Source: UBA2645 sp044360285 (lineage in GTDB: Bacteria > Pseudomonadota > Alphaproteobacteria > Rickettsiales > UBA1997). Taken from it: a stretch of DNA of 64,000 nt. Below the pieces are notes generated by a model. The model did not search any database and was not told the DNA's origin. It worked only from the letters and a program-made list of their open reading frames with translations. The stretch is taken from positions 1 through 64,000 of the forward strand of contig JBIKKP010000001.1 of the NCBI GenBank assembly GCA_044360285.1, written 5' to 3'. Of the stretch, positions 9,172 to 17,177 are shown piece after piece (within the stretch, counting starts at the first letter, position 1; each line of letters begins with the position of its first letter). The position numbers and the translations under genes were made by a program.

Positions 9172-12100
9172 TCACACCGCAATTGAAGGAGTGTACGACG
9201 CGACGCCAAGAGGAAAACCTCGCGGACCTCGCGGCGAAAGGCCAGGAGCCCTTACTGGACGATTCATTTTATCTTGACTTGGCGCTGCAGGAGGCGCTTT
9301 TGAGGCAGAATCAGGAACTACTGCGCTATCTGCAGCAGTGGCTGCAACCGGCTTATCAACTGAACGTATGTTCATCTGAACAATTTCCATCATTTGGTCT
9401 ATTTCCTGTTGGCGTATTTGCGCTTCGAGGCTGGCAAATCTTTCTGCATCAGTTGCGCCGCGCGGGCGGAAGTCAAATTCTGCAGCTTTTTTCTCAATTG
9501 CTTCACGATGTATCATTTCTTTTCCTTTCTCAGAAGATGCTTTTCTTGCCGCTTCATCAGATGGAAGTGCCGATAAATCATATCCGCAAGCATGCAGCAT
9601 AGAAAATTTGTCGATGATTTCTGCAGATTTTGGATGCTTTAACAACATCTTCAAAGCTGTCTTTTCGTCTATTGGCGCACCACCAGCTTTACTTAAATGA
9701 GATAAGGTATGTTTTGCGCTACCACCATCTGGACCAAAAGTAAATTCGTCGAAAATTTTCAATGCCTCAAAATCACCCTTTGCAATGAAGCGTGCGCAAG
9801 CAACTTGGAGGCGCACTTGCTTTTCAATCTCTCCTTTTCTTTTCACGAATTCTTCCACTTTTGGCAGCATTGCCGAGCCATCCATTTTCTTGGAAATTCC
9901 AGCCGCCAAATCCTCAATAGCTTTTTTTTGCTCTTCGGTAAATTTTTTCGATTCAAGGTGATGCGTGAGCTCTTTTTCAAAACGCACTAAGCTGTAAACT
10001 CCAGCAACATAAAGCGGTATCAAAGGCGAGCCAAGCAGCGGTCTTAAAGCCGAAAAAAGGTTCGTCGTGATTGAGTTATCCATCATCAAATCAATCGCAT
10101 CTCCAGCAATGCTAATGATTGGCAAGTCGCCAATGAAATTAATTGTATCATCAACACCAAGAACGTCGGCAGCCTCACCAATAGGTCCTAAAGAGCTGCT
10201 TTTAGCAACATCAGCCAAGCCCTGAAAGAAACCTTTAGAGGAATCAAAAATCGGCCCAAAAACCTCTAAAAAATCAGTCCAAGTAAAAAATTCAGAAAGA
10301 ATTGGCGTGAATCCGCCAACTGGTATTAGAAGCAAACAAAGGTTGAGATAGCGCAACATCGTCGCCCTATCTTCCCAACCAACGATTTTTTTTAGACCTT
10401 CGTAAAACTGCTTTTCACGCTCACGCAATTCTTTTTCTGCAGCCTTCAACTGCTCTTCTGAAAATTTTCCACTATCTCTTGCCAGCGCAAGAACCATATC
10501 ACCCAGACGCGAAATTGTTGTTTCATTAAACAACTCGTCATCAAGATCGCCAAACTCGTTAATACGCAACATCATCTGCTCATAGATCTCTTTTGACGGA
10601 GCCATTCTATGTGCTAGGGTTGCTAATAATCTTCTTTCGTGCTCTTTATATTCGCGATAGCGCCGATCTTTTGGAACCGACGATTCTGAGATAACGCCTC
10701 GACCAACTACGTTCACCAAACCATTAACCGCACCAACCGCAGATTCTGCAACGTTACTTACGCGATTAATAAACGGATTAAATTTACGAACCTTTTTTAA
10801 TTCTTTTGGCGTCGCTTCACGTCCTTCTTCAAGCAAGATGCGGATTCGTTCATCACTTACCCTTAACTCATCTAGCGTGCGTCCGCCTGCTACACCTCCA
10901 GCTGCATCAAACACGGCATTGCGATAAGATGTCGGCGGCATCGTAGTCCAAACGCGCGGCATTTTATCATTGATGATTCGCTGATATTCCTCTTCCGTTC
11001 CACCTAAAAAAGACCAAGTATGCGAACCGGGATCGCGATGATAGCCATGCTTCCCCTCTTCCCAGTTTGGCGCCTCGCCACTGATAGGAAGCATCGATTC
11101 ATGTCCATCAATGAGTTGCTTTAAATTGTAAGTTCCGGGCTTTGAACTGTTAATAAGTTCGCCTCTGCGAATTTCATCTTGTTGACGCAAAACATTTTCA
11201 TACTGTTCAACGCGAAGTTTTCTTTCAGCGAAGATATCTTCGTACTGGGCATAAAGTTCTTCGAACTTGTCATCATCGGCATCAACTAAATCGCGATAAA
11301 TTTTATTATAAACTTCTTCACTAATCCTCAGTGCTGGGGCCTTATATTTGCGGTACAAATCCTCTCGAACTCTGGTAATCCTCCTTCCCAAAGGACCATC
11401 GAGAGATAATTTTTTTACCAGAGACTTTTTAGAATCTTTAGCAGCAACCGAAGGTTTTGCACCAGGTGCCAAAGAAGAGGCCGCGGGTTTTGTGGTTGCT
11501 GCCGTTGTTGACTTTGCAGCTGAAGCTGGAGGCGCTTCAGTTTTTGGTGCTAGGGAAATAGCTGGCTTAATTTCTGCAGCTGAAGGCGGAACCGTCGCGC
11601 GCGGCGGCACAAGTGGTGGCGGAACCGTCGCGCGCGGCGGCACAAGTGGTGGCGGAACCGTCGCGCGCGGCGGCACAAGTGGTGGCGGAACTTGCTCAGA
11701 GGGAGGTGCGCGCCTTGGCTCTGGTGGAAGCTGAGGAGCTACATCAGGTAACCCTCCATCAGCCTCACCGCGCATTAAAGCAGCTCTTTGTCTTGCAACA
11801 AATTGCTCGGGATCAGCTTCAACATGTCTTTCAAAACCAAGCATTCGCATCGCATTCCAAACCGCGTAATAACCGCAATTTGCACCAGTTTGCATTACTG
11901 ATTGAAAAGGACGAAAACCAACACCAACTCCTAGAGCAGTAGCGGCGCGATTAACCGCAGCAGAGATTTGCGGAGGAATTACATTATCGACACCAGGACG
12001 AACTGAATCAGCATAACTCACAGCAAGACTGCCATCAGCATTTTTTTCTAAGCATAAAACTGTCCAATGCGTAACCGGATTTTGATGCGCCCTTCCATCT

Positions 12101-12417
12101 CTTGCTGCTGCACGCAAATCAGCTTCGGTGGTACGATCAAGACGATTAAGAACTAGAACTTGTTTGTCACCTGCTACGCTTGCTCTAATAAAACTATTAA
12201 CTTCACCAATAATGAATTCGTTAGTAGCGCGAGGATCAGTAAAATAACGATTAACTTCACCATGAGCAGCAACCGCAGCAACCGCATCATTTCCGACAAG
12301 ATCTCTGCCGTTCAATCTTCCAACTGCAGCAGCCACAACAGTTTGAAACAACATTCCAACCTGCTGTTCGGATAAATTTCCGCCGGGCAAAACTGGATCT
12401 ATTGGACGTCCTGACAT
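9172..12417 (-). CDS. large protein with Ulp1/C48-like (clan CE) cysteine protease domain; candidate effector
   Basis: This 1081-residue protein is not recognised as a whole. Residues about 60-200 have the order of catalytic residues of clan CE proteases (Ulp1, XopD, ElaD): His117 in THWTVLCL, Asp137 in SYADS, Gln176 in MQTGAN and Cys181 in NCGYYAVWNAM. Known members remove SUMO, NEDD8 or ubiquitin, and bacterial ones are mostly host-targeted effectors. Residues 228-300 are a proline-rich linker with three identical PPPLVPPRATV units. Helical, charged regions follow (about 340-700). Two hydrophobic stretches near residues 690-730 and 810-840 may touch membranes. The C-terminus is basic and proline-rich (PVRAPGLSPRGPRG). 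No N-terminal signal peptide is seen. Secretion by the type IV system is inference. Confidence 0.75.
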   Translation of the reverse strand: MSGRPIDPVLPGGNLSEQQVGMLFQTVVAAAVGRLNGRDLVGNDAVAAVAAHGEVNRYFTDPRATNEFIIGEVNSFIRASVAGDKQVLVLNRLDRTTEADLRAAARDGRAHQNPVTHWTVLCLEKNADGSLAVSYADSVRPGVDNVIPPQISAAVNRAATALGVGVGFRPFQSVMQTGANCGYYAVWNAMRMLGFERHVEADPEQFVARQRAALMRGEADGGLPDVAPQLPPEPRRAPPSEQVPPPLVPPRATVPPPLVPPRATVPPPLVPPRATVPPSAAEIKPAISLAPKTEAPPASAAKSTTAATTKPAASSLAPGAKPSVAAKDSKKSLVKKLSLDGPLGRRITRVREDLYRKYKAPALRISEEVYNKIYRDLVDADDDKFEELYAQYEDIFAERKLRVEQYENVLRQQDEIRRGELINSSKPGTYNLKQLIDGHESMLPISGEAPNWEEGKHGYHRDPGSHTWSFLGGTEEEYQRIINDKMPRVWTTMPPTSYRNAVFDAAGGVAGGRTLDELRVSDERIRILLEEGREATPKELKKVRKFNPFINRVSNVAESAVGAVNGLVNVVGRGVISESSVPKDRRYREYKEHERRLLATLAHRMAPSKEIYEQMMLRINEFGDLDDELFNETTISRLGDMVLALARDSGKFSEEQLKAAEKELREREKQFYEGLKKIVGWEDRATMLRYLNLCLLLIPVGGFTPILSEFFTWTDFLEVFGPIFDSSKGFFQGLADVAKSSSLGPIGEAADVLGVDDTINFIGDLPIISIAGDAIDLMMDNSITTNLFSALRPLLGSPLIPLYVAGVYSLVRFEKELTHHLESKKFTEEQKKAIEDLAAGISKKMDGSAMLPKVEEFVKRKGEIEKQVRLQVACARFIAKGDFEALKIFDEFTFGPDGGSAKHTLSHLSKAGGAPIDEKTALKMLLKHPKSAEIIDKFSMLHACGYDLSALPSDEAARKASSEKGKEMIHREAIEKKAAEFDFRPRGATDAERFASLEAQIRQQEIDQMMEIVQMNIRSVDKPVAATAADSAVVPDSASKAPPAAPSQDKMNRPVRAPGLSPRGPRGFPLGVASYTPSIAV
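11588..11686. repeat. three identical 33-bp tandem repeats in the proline-rich linker
   Basis: Three exact 33-base units lie at 11588-11620, 11621-11653 and 11654-11686, with a fourth partial unit after them. They encode PPPLVPPRATV on the minus strand. They are much richer in G and C than the surroundings. Identity at DNA level, including third positions, points to recent expansion, so the copy number may vary between strains. Confidence 0.95.
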
Positions 12418-12496
12418 AAAATATGTTAAAAAATTTTGCGGAAAAAAAACGAAAAATTACAAAAAAAAATCCCGCAAAAAACCACGGGTCAATTTC

Positions 12497-12524
12497 TTGA
12501 CATTAGGCAAGCTACTTTTACTTT
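12497..12524 (+). promoter_or_regulatory. sigma-70 type promoter upstream of pal
   Basis: A consensus -35 hexamer TTGACA lies at 12497-12502 and a -10 like TACTTT at 12519-12524, with a 16-base spacer. It ends about 60 bases before the pal ATG. It would also serve the unknown gene directly downstream of pal. Confidence 0.55.
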
Positions 12525-12583
12525 TCCAAGCGATTTCTTGCTTACGATTTCTGCCTTCCAACCAACAATATCAGGGGTTCCAA

Positions 12584-13120
12584 ATGTTTAAAAAACTGTC
12601 GTTTTTTGCGTTAATTTTTCTCTTAGCTTCATGCAAAAATATGTCGCTTACTTCCAAAGAATCTGACGAAAAAAATGCTGAAAGCGCGCAAGAAAAAATC
12701 GACGATAAGCAAGAGCCCTACCAAACCGTAGAGAACGAAGCACAGGCGGTTGAGCTTGATAATCAAACTAAAATCGAAGGCGAAGAAATTGAAGTTCAAG
12801 ACCGCGTTTTGTTCAACTATGACTCATCAGAAATTAACGACGAAGCTAAGAAAATCCTCGATACACAAGCTGAATGGTTGAAAAGCGACACTTCAATTAA
12901 AGTGACAATCGAAGGCCATTGTGACGAACGCGGCACTCGTGAATATAACATCGCACTTGGTGAAAAAAGAGCCAACTCTGCTAAAAATTATTTGCTTGAA
13001 AAAGGCGTTGCTGAATCGCGCATTCAAGTCATCTCTTACGGTAAAGAACGCCCTGCTTTCTTTGGCGCTGATGATGAATCAATGGCAAAAAATCGCCGCG
13101 CGGTTACTGTGATTAACTAG
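12584..13120 (+). CDS. pal: peptidoglycan-associated lipoprotein Pal
   Basis: Pal is an outer-membrane lipoprotein that binds murein and works with TolAB in envelope constriction. The ATG at 12584 gives a classic lipoprotein signal, MFKKLSFFALIFLLASC, with lipobox LASC (Cys near residue 17). An acidic linker follows, then the OmpA-like murein-binding domain: VLFNYDSSEINDEAKKIL, IEGHCDERGTREYNIALGEKRA and RRAVTVIN at the C-terminus. Length 178 is normal. An in-frame upstream start at 12497 lies on the promoter and is rejected. No tolB is adjacent. Confidence 0.95.
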   Translation: MFKKLSFFALIFLLASCKNMSLTSKESDEKNAESAQEKIDDKQEPYQTVENEAQAVELDNQTKIEGEEIEVQDRVLFNYDSSEINDEAKKILDTQAEWLKSDTSIKVTIEGHCDERGTREYNIALGEKRANSAKNYLLEKGVAESRIQVISYGKERPAFFGADDESMAKNRRAVTVIN

Positions 13121-13121
13121 T

Positions 13122-13829
13122 ATGGCATTTGTTGAAACTGACATTCCTCCTGGTCCAAATCGCACTAGCGTTGTAGAAAATATCCAAACTTACGCCGCCT
13201 CAAAAGGCGCTGCCTTAAATGAAGATCAGGCAATTAACGTCCTCGCTTTTCACAACAAACTTCGTGCGTTAAATAACGATATGTTTGGCGCAACAAGCCT
13301 ATCCGATTCTTTCGAAACAAGACGCAAAGGCTTCGCCAGACTTGCTTCCGGCGCTAATGAATTAGCAGACGCCATACCATTTGGTTCTTTTGTTAAACCA
13401 TTCACACTTGCTGCAAAAGTTATCTCGGGAACATTGCAAGACAGAGAGCAAGAAAAAATCTTTGCTTCTTACGAAATCTTAAATCCTTCACATGATGCAG
13501 CTGTTTCTGCCGCTACATCAAGAGCACTTGCCGACAGATTTAGCGAAGAAAATATCGCAGCAATTTCCGCCTGCAAAAGCGAAAAAGAAGCACAGGCTTT
13601 GTCGGTAAAATGTTATGCAGAAATGATCGAAGTGTTAGCGACCAAACAAGAAGAAATGAAAGCAACCTACAAAGATATTGCTTGCGGCAGAGAAAGCGGC
13701 GATGCGTTAATTAGCCTAGTTTGCAAAAGTTCTGGCGTTGAAGCAACTCACGAAAAAGAAGGCCACCATTTCCAAGATGAGGTTCTGGCGCAGCGCGCTC
13801 ATCATCATAATTTAGCGCAAGTTCACTAA
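13122..13829 (+). CDS. unknown protein downstream of pal
   Basis: I do not recognise this 235-residue protein. Its ATG comes one base after the pal stop, so it must be co-transcribed with pal. It has no signal peptide at the N-terminus (MAFVETDIPPGPNRTS). A hydrophobic stretch near residues 83-108 (ADAIPFGSFVKPFTLAAKVISG) could be a membrane-active helix. The remainder is mostly predicted helix, with four cysteines in the second half and a histidine-rich tail (KEGHHF, AHHHN). The proximity to the Ulp1-like gene on the other side of the pal promoter may mean a shared accessory role, but that is only inference. Confidence 0.75.
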   Translation: MAFVETDIPPGPNRTSVVENIQTYAASKGAALNEDQAINVLAFHNKLRALNNDMFGATSLSDSFETRRKGFARLASGANELADAIPFGSFVKPFTLAAKVISGTLQDREQEKIFASYEILNPSHDAAVSAATSRALADRFSEENIAAISACKSEKEAQALSVKCYAEMIEVLATKQEEMKATYKDIACGRESGDALISLVCKSSGVEATHEKEGHHFQDEVLAQRAHHHNLAQVH

Positions 13830-13838
13830 AGAGCAGCC

Positions 13839-13888
13839 TCGTCATCTTTGAATTACGCTAGCTTTGAGCCTTCGGCTTCAAGGATGAC
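13839..13888. repeat. palindromic repeat element, copy 2 (shortened)
   Basis: The outer arms CGTCATCTTTGAA and TTCAAGGATGAC and the right hairpin (GAGCC-TTC-GGCTTC) are kept, but the inner stem with GAGGATCT/AGATCCTC and its loop are missing. It lies between two convergent genes (the pal-linked unknown and the GltD/PyrK fusion) and may also serve as a terminator-like stem. Confidence 0.7.
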
Positions 13889-13895
13889 AAAAAGG

Positions 13896-16800
13896 TCAAA
13901 TACCCAAAAATTCAATCCACAGTTTCGTTGTTTTTTCCATCAGCGCATTTTGCTCACACCTTGCCTGAAGGTGCGCAAAATCTAGCTTGTCCGTATTTTG
14001 ATCTTGGCTTGCACAGCTGTAAAAAAAATCCTCTTCTCCTTTTTCATTCACACGTTTTTGCAAACATTGCGAACAAACTCCTTTCATCATACATTGCATT
14101 GGAGCGTTGAGACTGGTGATTGCAAAACGCGCTTGCGCAAATTCTGTCACTAAATTTTGGTGACGAAGTTTTGCCACTTCATGCATCATCGCATCATTTC
14201 CAATTGCAAAAATGCGATCAATTTTTTGCGGATTTTTGGCGAAATAAGTTTTTATCGCATCAATTATTGAGCCTTGCAACTGAAGGCTTGAGGGCTTTTG
14301 TAATTTTAAATTTGGCGCTTCTTCCTCAACTGCAAAAATCATTTTTGCGCAAGAATTTTCCATTCTTTCTTGCCGCACAACAAAATCATTTTTGCGATAA
14401 CCGGCAAAGAAAATCACCTCGCAACCGTTGGCGCTAAAGGCTTCAGCTAAAGCCGTCAGTGGCTGATTTCCTCTGCCACCACCAATAAAAACTACTTTTT
14501 CCTTTTGTGGAATTTCTGTTGGTGTTCCGCTTGGACCCATGAAAACACAAGGCTCACCAGATTTAAAATTTTTAATCAGCGAAGTTGAGCCGCCAGTTTC
14601 AACAACAATTCCACTAATCACTCCCCGCTCTTCATCAACAAACAGCGCCGTCACCGTGACACCTTCCATTGCATTCAATTGATCACCAATTTTTTTTGCA
14701 AAAGCGTGATAATTTTGTAGACGAAAAATTTGACCAACTTTGGTTTGACGTGCCAGAAGCGGAGCCTTTACGAAGACTTCAACGGCGTGATTTGACAGCC
14801 TTTCAACTTTCTCAATTTTTACTAAAAAATCCGCTGCAAAATCGCGCGTAATTTGCGTTTTATCGCTTCTTGTTTTGCTAAGAATTTCGCTGATTTCTTG
14901 ATATCCCAACTTAGCGCTGGCCATCGCCTTCACCACATTTCCTTCAAAAAGTGGATGTAAATCACCAAGAAAACTCACCGCTTTTTTTGAATTTTCGTCA
15001 ATTTTTGTAATCACACTTCCAGGGCGCAAAGCCTTGAAATACTTACCTGCAAACGGAATATCCAAAGCATCTTCAATTACTGGCGAAAGATTTGGCGAAG
15101 TTCCTGCAGCAACAAAAAGTGAACGGCAGGCAAATTGTTTTTCGTCAGCACAAAGCAGATTTTTTATTGCACCAAATTCATCTAAGTCAGCTGCAAGGGG
15201 CGTGACATTTTCAACAAATTCCACACCTTCCTCAAAAGCCTTAGTCAGCTCTTGATGGTTCAGCCTGTAAGCTGGGGAGTCTTGCATTTTTTTGCGATAG
15301 AGAATTTTTACCGAGCAGAAATTGGTAATCCCGCGGCGCAATTTTTCTTCATCACGCAAAAATTCTTCGGCAATTTCTTTTTCTTCCACACTCAAAATTG
15401 CGAAGATTTTTTCACGACCAATTAGTGAAACGCGCTTAGCGAATTTTTTTATTTGCACCAAATAATAAGCCTGCACTTCGCAAGCAACGTCAACAGCCGT
15501 AAGGCCTCCGCCAATTACCAAAGCTGGCATGCGCACTTGCAAATTGGTGAAAAGTTCTTCCTTAAACGCACCGGTTAATTGCAGCGACATCAAAAAATCT
15601 GACGCCATACGAATGCCTTTAGCGAAGTTGTTTTTGATGTTGATGATATTTGGCCGACCCGCACCAATGCAGAGCGCAACGTGATCAAAACCATATTGCT
15701 CAAAAGCAATTTTGTCAGTGATTGACGAGCCAAAACGAAGGCCGCCAAACATGCGAAAATTTTTTCTGCGCTCAAGCAGCAGGCGAATTACCTTGAGGAA
15801 GTTTTTATCAAAACGCGAGGTGATGCCATATTCAACAACACCGCCAAAACCAGCAATAACGCGGCTTGACAGTGGTTCATAAATTTCATCCAAAAATTTT
15901 ATTGGTCGGAATTTTTGGCGCGAACCAAAAATATCCACGCCAGAAATTTCTGAATTTAGCGGCTCAATTTTCAGACCATCGATTGCCACAACTTCGTGAC
16001 CATCATTTAATAAATAGTGCGCCAACGTGTATCCAGCGGGGCCCAAACCACAGACCAAAACTTTTTTTCCACTATTTTCCTTTGGCAAATTTTCCTGCAA
16101 ATTTAGTGGATTCCATCGCGTCAACAACGAGTAAATTTCAAAGCCATAAGGCAGCGCCAAAACATCTTTGAGCACACGCGTTTCAACCTGCGGAATGTCC
16201 ACGGGATCTTGCTTCTGATAGATGCAAGACTTCATGCAGTCGTTGCAAATTCGATGTCCGGTGCCAGCAAGCATTGGGTTATCTAGCGCGGCAATTGCCA
16301 AGGCGCCAAGTGATGAACCTTGCGACTTTAGCAAATTCATCTCAGAAATTTTTTCCTTCAGCGGGCAGCCCTCAAGCCTTATGCCAAGAGGGTCTACTTT
16401 GATTTCAACTTTTCCCTCCGCTGGATTTTTTTGTTCAAAACCTTTGCGACAAGAATCTTTTTCCTGCTTGTGACAAAAAATGCAGTAATGGCTTTCAGCC
16501 AGCGCTCTGTTGAGTCCAAAGCCCTTGTCAGTTAAATCAAAACCATCGCGTGATTTTTTTTCTGGGGCTTTTTCAACAAGATTTTGGTGATCAATTTTTT
16601 GCGGTAAAATGAACAACGCACCTTCTTTGTGCAGCTTGCGACCTTCTTGGCTGTAGAGCGCCCAAGCAGAATAATTTTCTAAAACTTCAAGATTTTTCTC
16701 GGCTAAAATTTCATCAGCGAGTTTTTGTTCAAGCTCGTCAATTTCAGTAAAAGAAATTTTTAAATCAGCGATGATCCGCAATCCATCAACGCCCGCAGGG

Positions 16801-17177
16801 CATTGACTAAATTTTTTTGCGACAACTCGTTGCACAAATTCACGGCGTGCAACGTAAATTTTTTGCAGATCGTCATGTTGTTTTTTGAGTGCTTCGTTTG
16901 CGGTTTTGATGTCGAAAAGCTCGACCAAAAAATCCTCAAGAAGTCGCGCCAGATCTATTAAAACAGCTGATTGATGTGGAAGAGAAAAAGCCGGCGGATT
17001 TTTTTTCAGCGCCAAAAAATTTTCTGCAACTTGCAGATTTTTTTGCGCCAGAAATTCGAAAAATTTTTGATCAATTTTCAGCAAACCTTCGCGCTCATAA
17101 AGATCGGCAAACTCAACTCCAAAGCGGCTGCGCAAATGTTCTTCTAAATTGTTATTTTGGCTAGTTTTTGAGAGCAT
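13896..17177 (-). CDS. GltD-like / PyrK-like fusion flavoprotein oxidoreductase
   Basis: The 1093 residues combine two electron-transfer modules. Residues 1-225 are helical and unfamiliar. Cysteines at about 232, 235, 243, 271 and 311, 314, 318 form a cluster region as in the GltD iron-sulfur domain. The FAD/NAD(P) part starts with KKVLVCGLGPAGYTLAHYLL near residue 372 and contains PALVIGGGLTAVDVA near 500. From about residue 800 it is like PyrK/ferredoxin reductases: a flavin-binding barrel, VVFIGGGRGNQPLTAL, and a C-terminal [2Fe-2S] motif CMMKGVCSQC. The architecture suggests transfer of electrons between NAD(P)H and an unknown partner. The 3' neighbour is a repeat; upstream it overlaps murE by 17 bases. 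Substrate unknown. Confidence 0.82.
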   Translation of the reverse strand: MLSKTSQNNNLEEHLRSRFGVEFADLYEREGLLKIDQKFFEFLAQKNLQVAENFLALKKNPPAFSLPHQSAVLIDLARLLEDFLVELFDIKTANEALKKQHDDLQKIYVARREFVQRVVAKKFSQCPAGVDGLRIIADLKISFTEIDELEQKLADEILAEKNLEVLENYSAWALYSQEGRKLHKEGALFILPQKIDHQNLVEKAPEKKSRDGFDLTDKGFGLNRALAESHYCIFCHKQEKDSCRKGFEQKNPAEGKVEIKVDPLGIRLEGCPLKEKISEMNLLKSQGSSLGALAIAALDNPMLAGTGHRICNDCMKSCIYQKQDPVDIPQVETRVLKDVLALPYGFEIYSLLTRWNPLNLQENLPKENSGKKVLVCGLGPAGYTLAHYLLNDGHEVVAIDGLKIEPLNSEISGVDIFGSRQKFRPIKFLDEIYEPLSSRVIAGFGGVVEYGITSRFDKNFLKVIRLLLERRKNFRMFGGLRFGSSITDKIAFEQYGFDHVALCIGAGRPNIINIKNNFAKGIRMASDFLMSLQLTGAFKEELFTNLQVRMPALVIGGGLTAVDVACEVQAYYLVQIKKFAKRVSLIGREKIFAILSVEEKEIAEEFLRDEEKLRRGITNFCSVKILYRKKMQDSPAYRLNHQELTKAFEEGVEFVENVTPLAADLDEFGAIKNLLCADEKQFACRSLFVAAGTSPNLSPVIEDALDIPFAGKYFKALRPGSVITKIDENSKKAVSFLGDLHPLFEGNVVKAMASAKLGYQEISEILSKTRSDKTQITRDFAADFLVKIEKVERLSNHAVEVFVKAPLLARQTKVGQIFRLQNYHAFAKKIGDQLNAMEGVTVTALFVDEERGVISGIVVETGGSTSLIKNFKSGEPCVFMGPSGTPTEIPQKEKVVFIGGGRGNQPLTALAEAFSANGCEVIFFAGYRKNDFVVRQERMENSCAKMIFAVEEEAPNLKLQKPSSLQLQGSIIDAIKTYFAKNPQKIDRIFAIGNDAMMHEVAKLRHQNLVTEFAQARFAITSLNAPMQCMMKGVCSQCLQKRVNEKGEEDFFYSCASQDQNTDKLDFAHLQARCEQNALMEKTTKLWIEFLGI

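Noticed and set aside
11348..11942. Glycine-rich plus-strand frames opposite the 33-bp repeats
   Set aside because: They are shadows of the proline-rich repeats on the minus strand, with a low-complexity pattern dictated by it.
12440..12480. TTTTGCGG ... CCGCAAAA inverted repeat upstream of the Ulp1-like gene
   Set aside because: An 8-bp stem with a loop of about 27 bases in AT-rich DNA is too weak to call.
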